A stretch of DNA of 5,935 bases from Hyphomicrobiales bacterium (GTDB lineage Bacteria; Pseudomonadota; Alphaproteobacteria; Rhizobiales; Beijerinckiaceae): assembly GCA_028290595.1 (NCBI GenBank), contig JAQGJO010000494.1, forward strand, positions 1 to 5,935, in the 5' to 3' direction. Positions within the stretch are counted from its first letter, which is position 1. Each line of letters starts with the position of its first letter. Below are positions 5,922-5,935 of this stretch, in pieces. The position numbers were made by a program, and so were the translations under genes. A model generated the notes under the pieces. The model did not search any database, had not been told where the DNA came from, and saw only the letters and a program-made list of their open reading frames with translations.

Positions 5922-5935
5922 GCTTTAAGTTGCGA

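Overview
The window looks like chromosomal DNA from a GC-rich alphaproteobacterium, most likely of the order Hyphomicrobiales (Bradyrhizobium/Rhodopseudomonas-like). This placement is an inference from the style of the YfgM-like and Der proteins, the Tat-exported superoxide dismutase and the codon use; no rRNA or other phylogenetic marker is present.

Layout. (1) 1-536, minus: the N-terminal 178 codons of a Tat-exported Fe/Mn-type superoxide dismutase, cut by the window edge. (2) 537-1045: a divergent intergenic region with a strong sigma70-like promoter facing the dismutase and a weaker AT-rich candidate facing right. (3) 1046-1702, plus: a YfgM-like single-pass membrane protein of the TPR class. 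(4) 1798-3240, plus: der (engA), the double-GTPase ribosome-assembly factor, preceded by a 95-base spacer with two hairpins. bamB, which lies between yfgM and der in E. coli, is absent. (5) 3243-4697, minus: a complete class I CPD photolyase, convergent with der and only 2 bp from it. (6) 4774-5935, minus: a tandem array of small secreted proteins of unknown function. Two paralogous genes are complete (87 and 80 aa). Each is followed by nearly the same GC-rich hairpin with a YCAG loop. A third copy of the hairpin at the right edge implies a third paralog ending just outside the window.

Function. The YfgM-like/der pair is an ordinary housekeeping block linked to envelope and ribosome assembly. 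The dismutase and photolyase are stress and repair genes. The array at the right is the least explained part. Its two units share signal peptide, ribosome binding site, a leader hairpin, a TTTAAT box at fixed distance and the 3' hairpin, so whole transcription units appear to have been duplicated. In the third hairpin the substitutions keep base pairing only as G-U pairs in minus-strand RNA. This supports an RNA role on the same strand as the genes.

No tRNA, rRNA, CRISPR array, insertion sequence or phage gene was seen.
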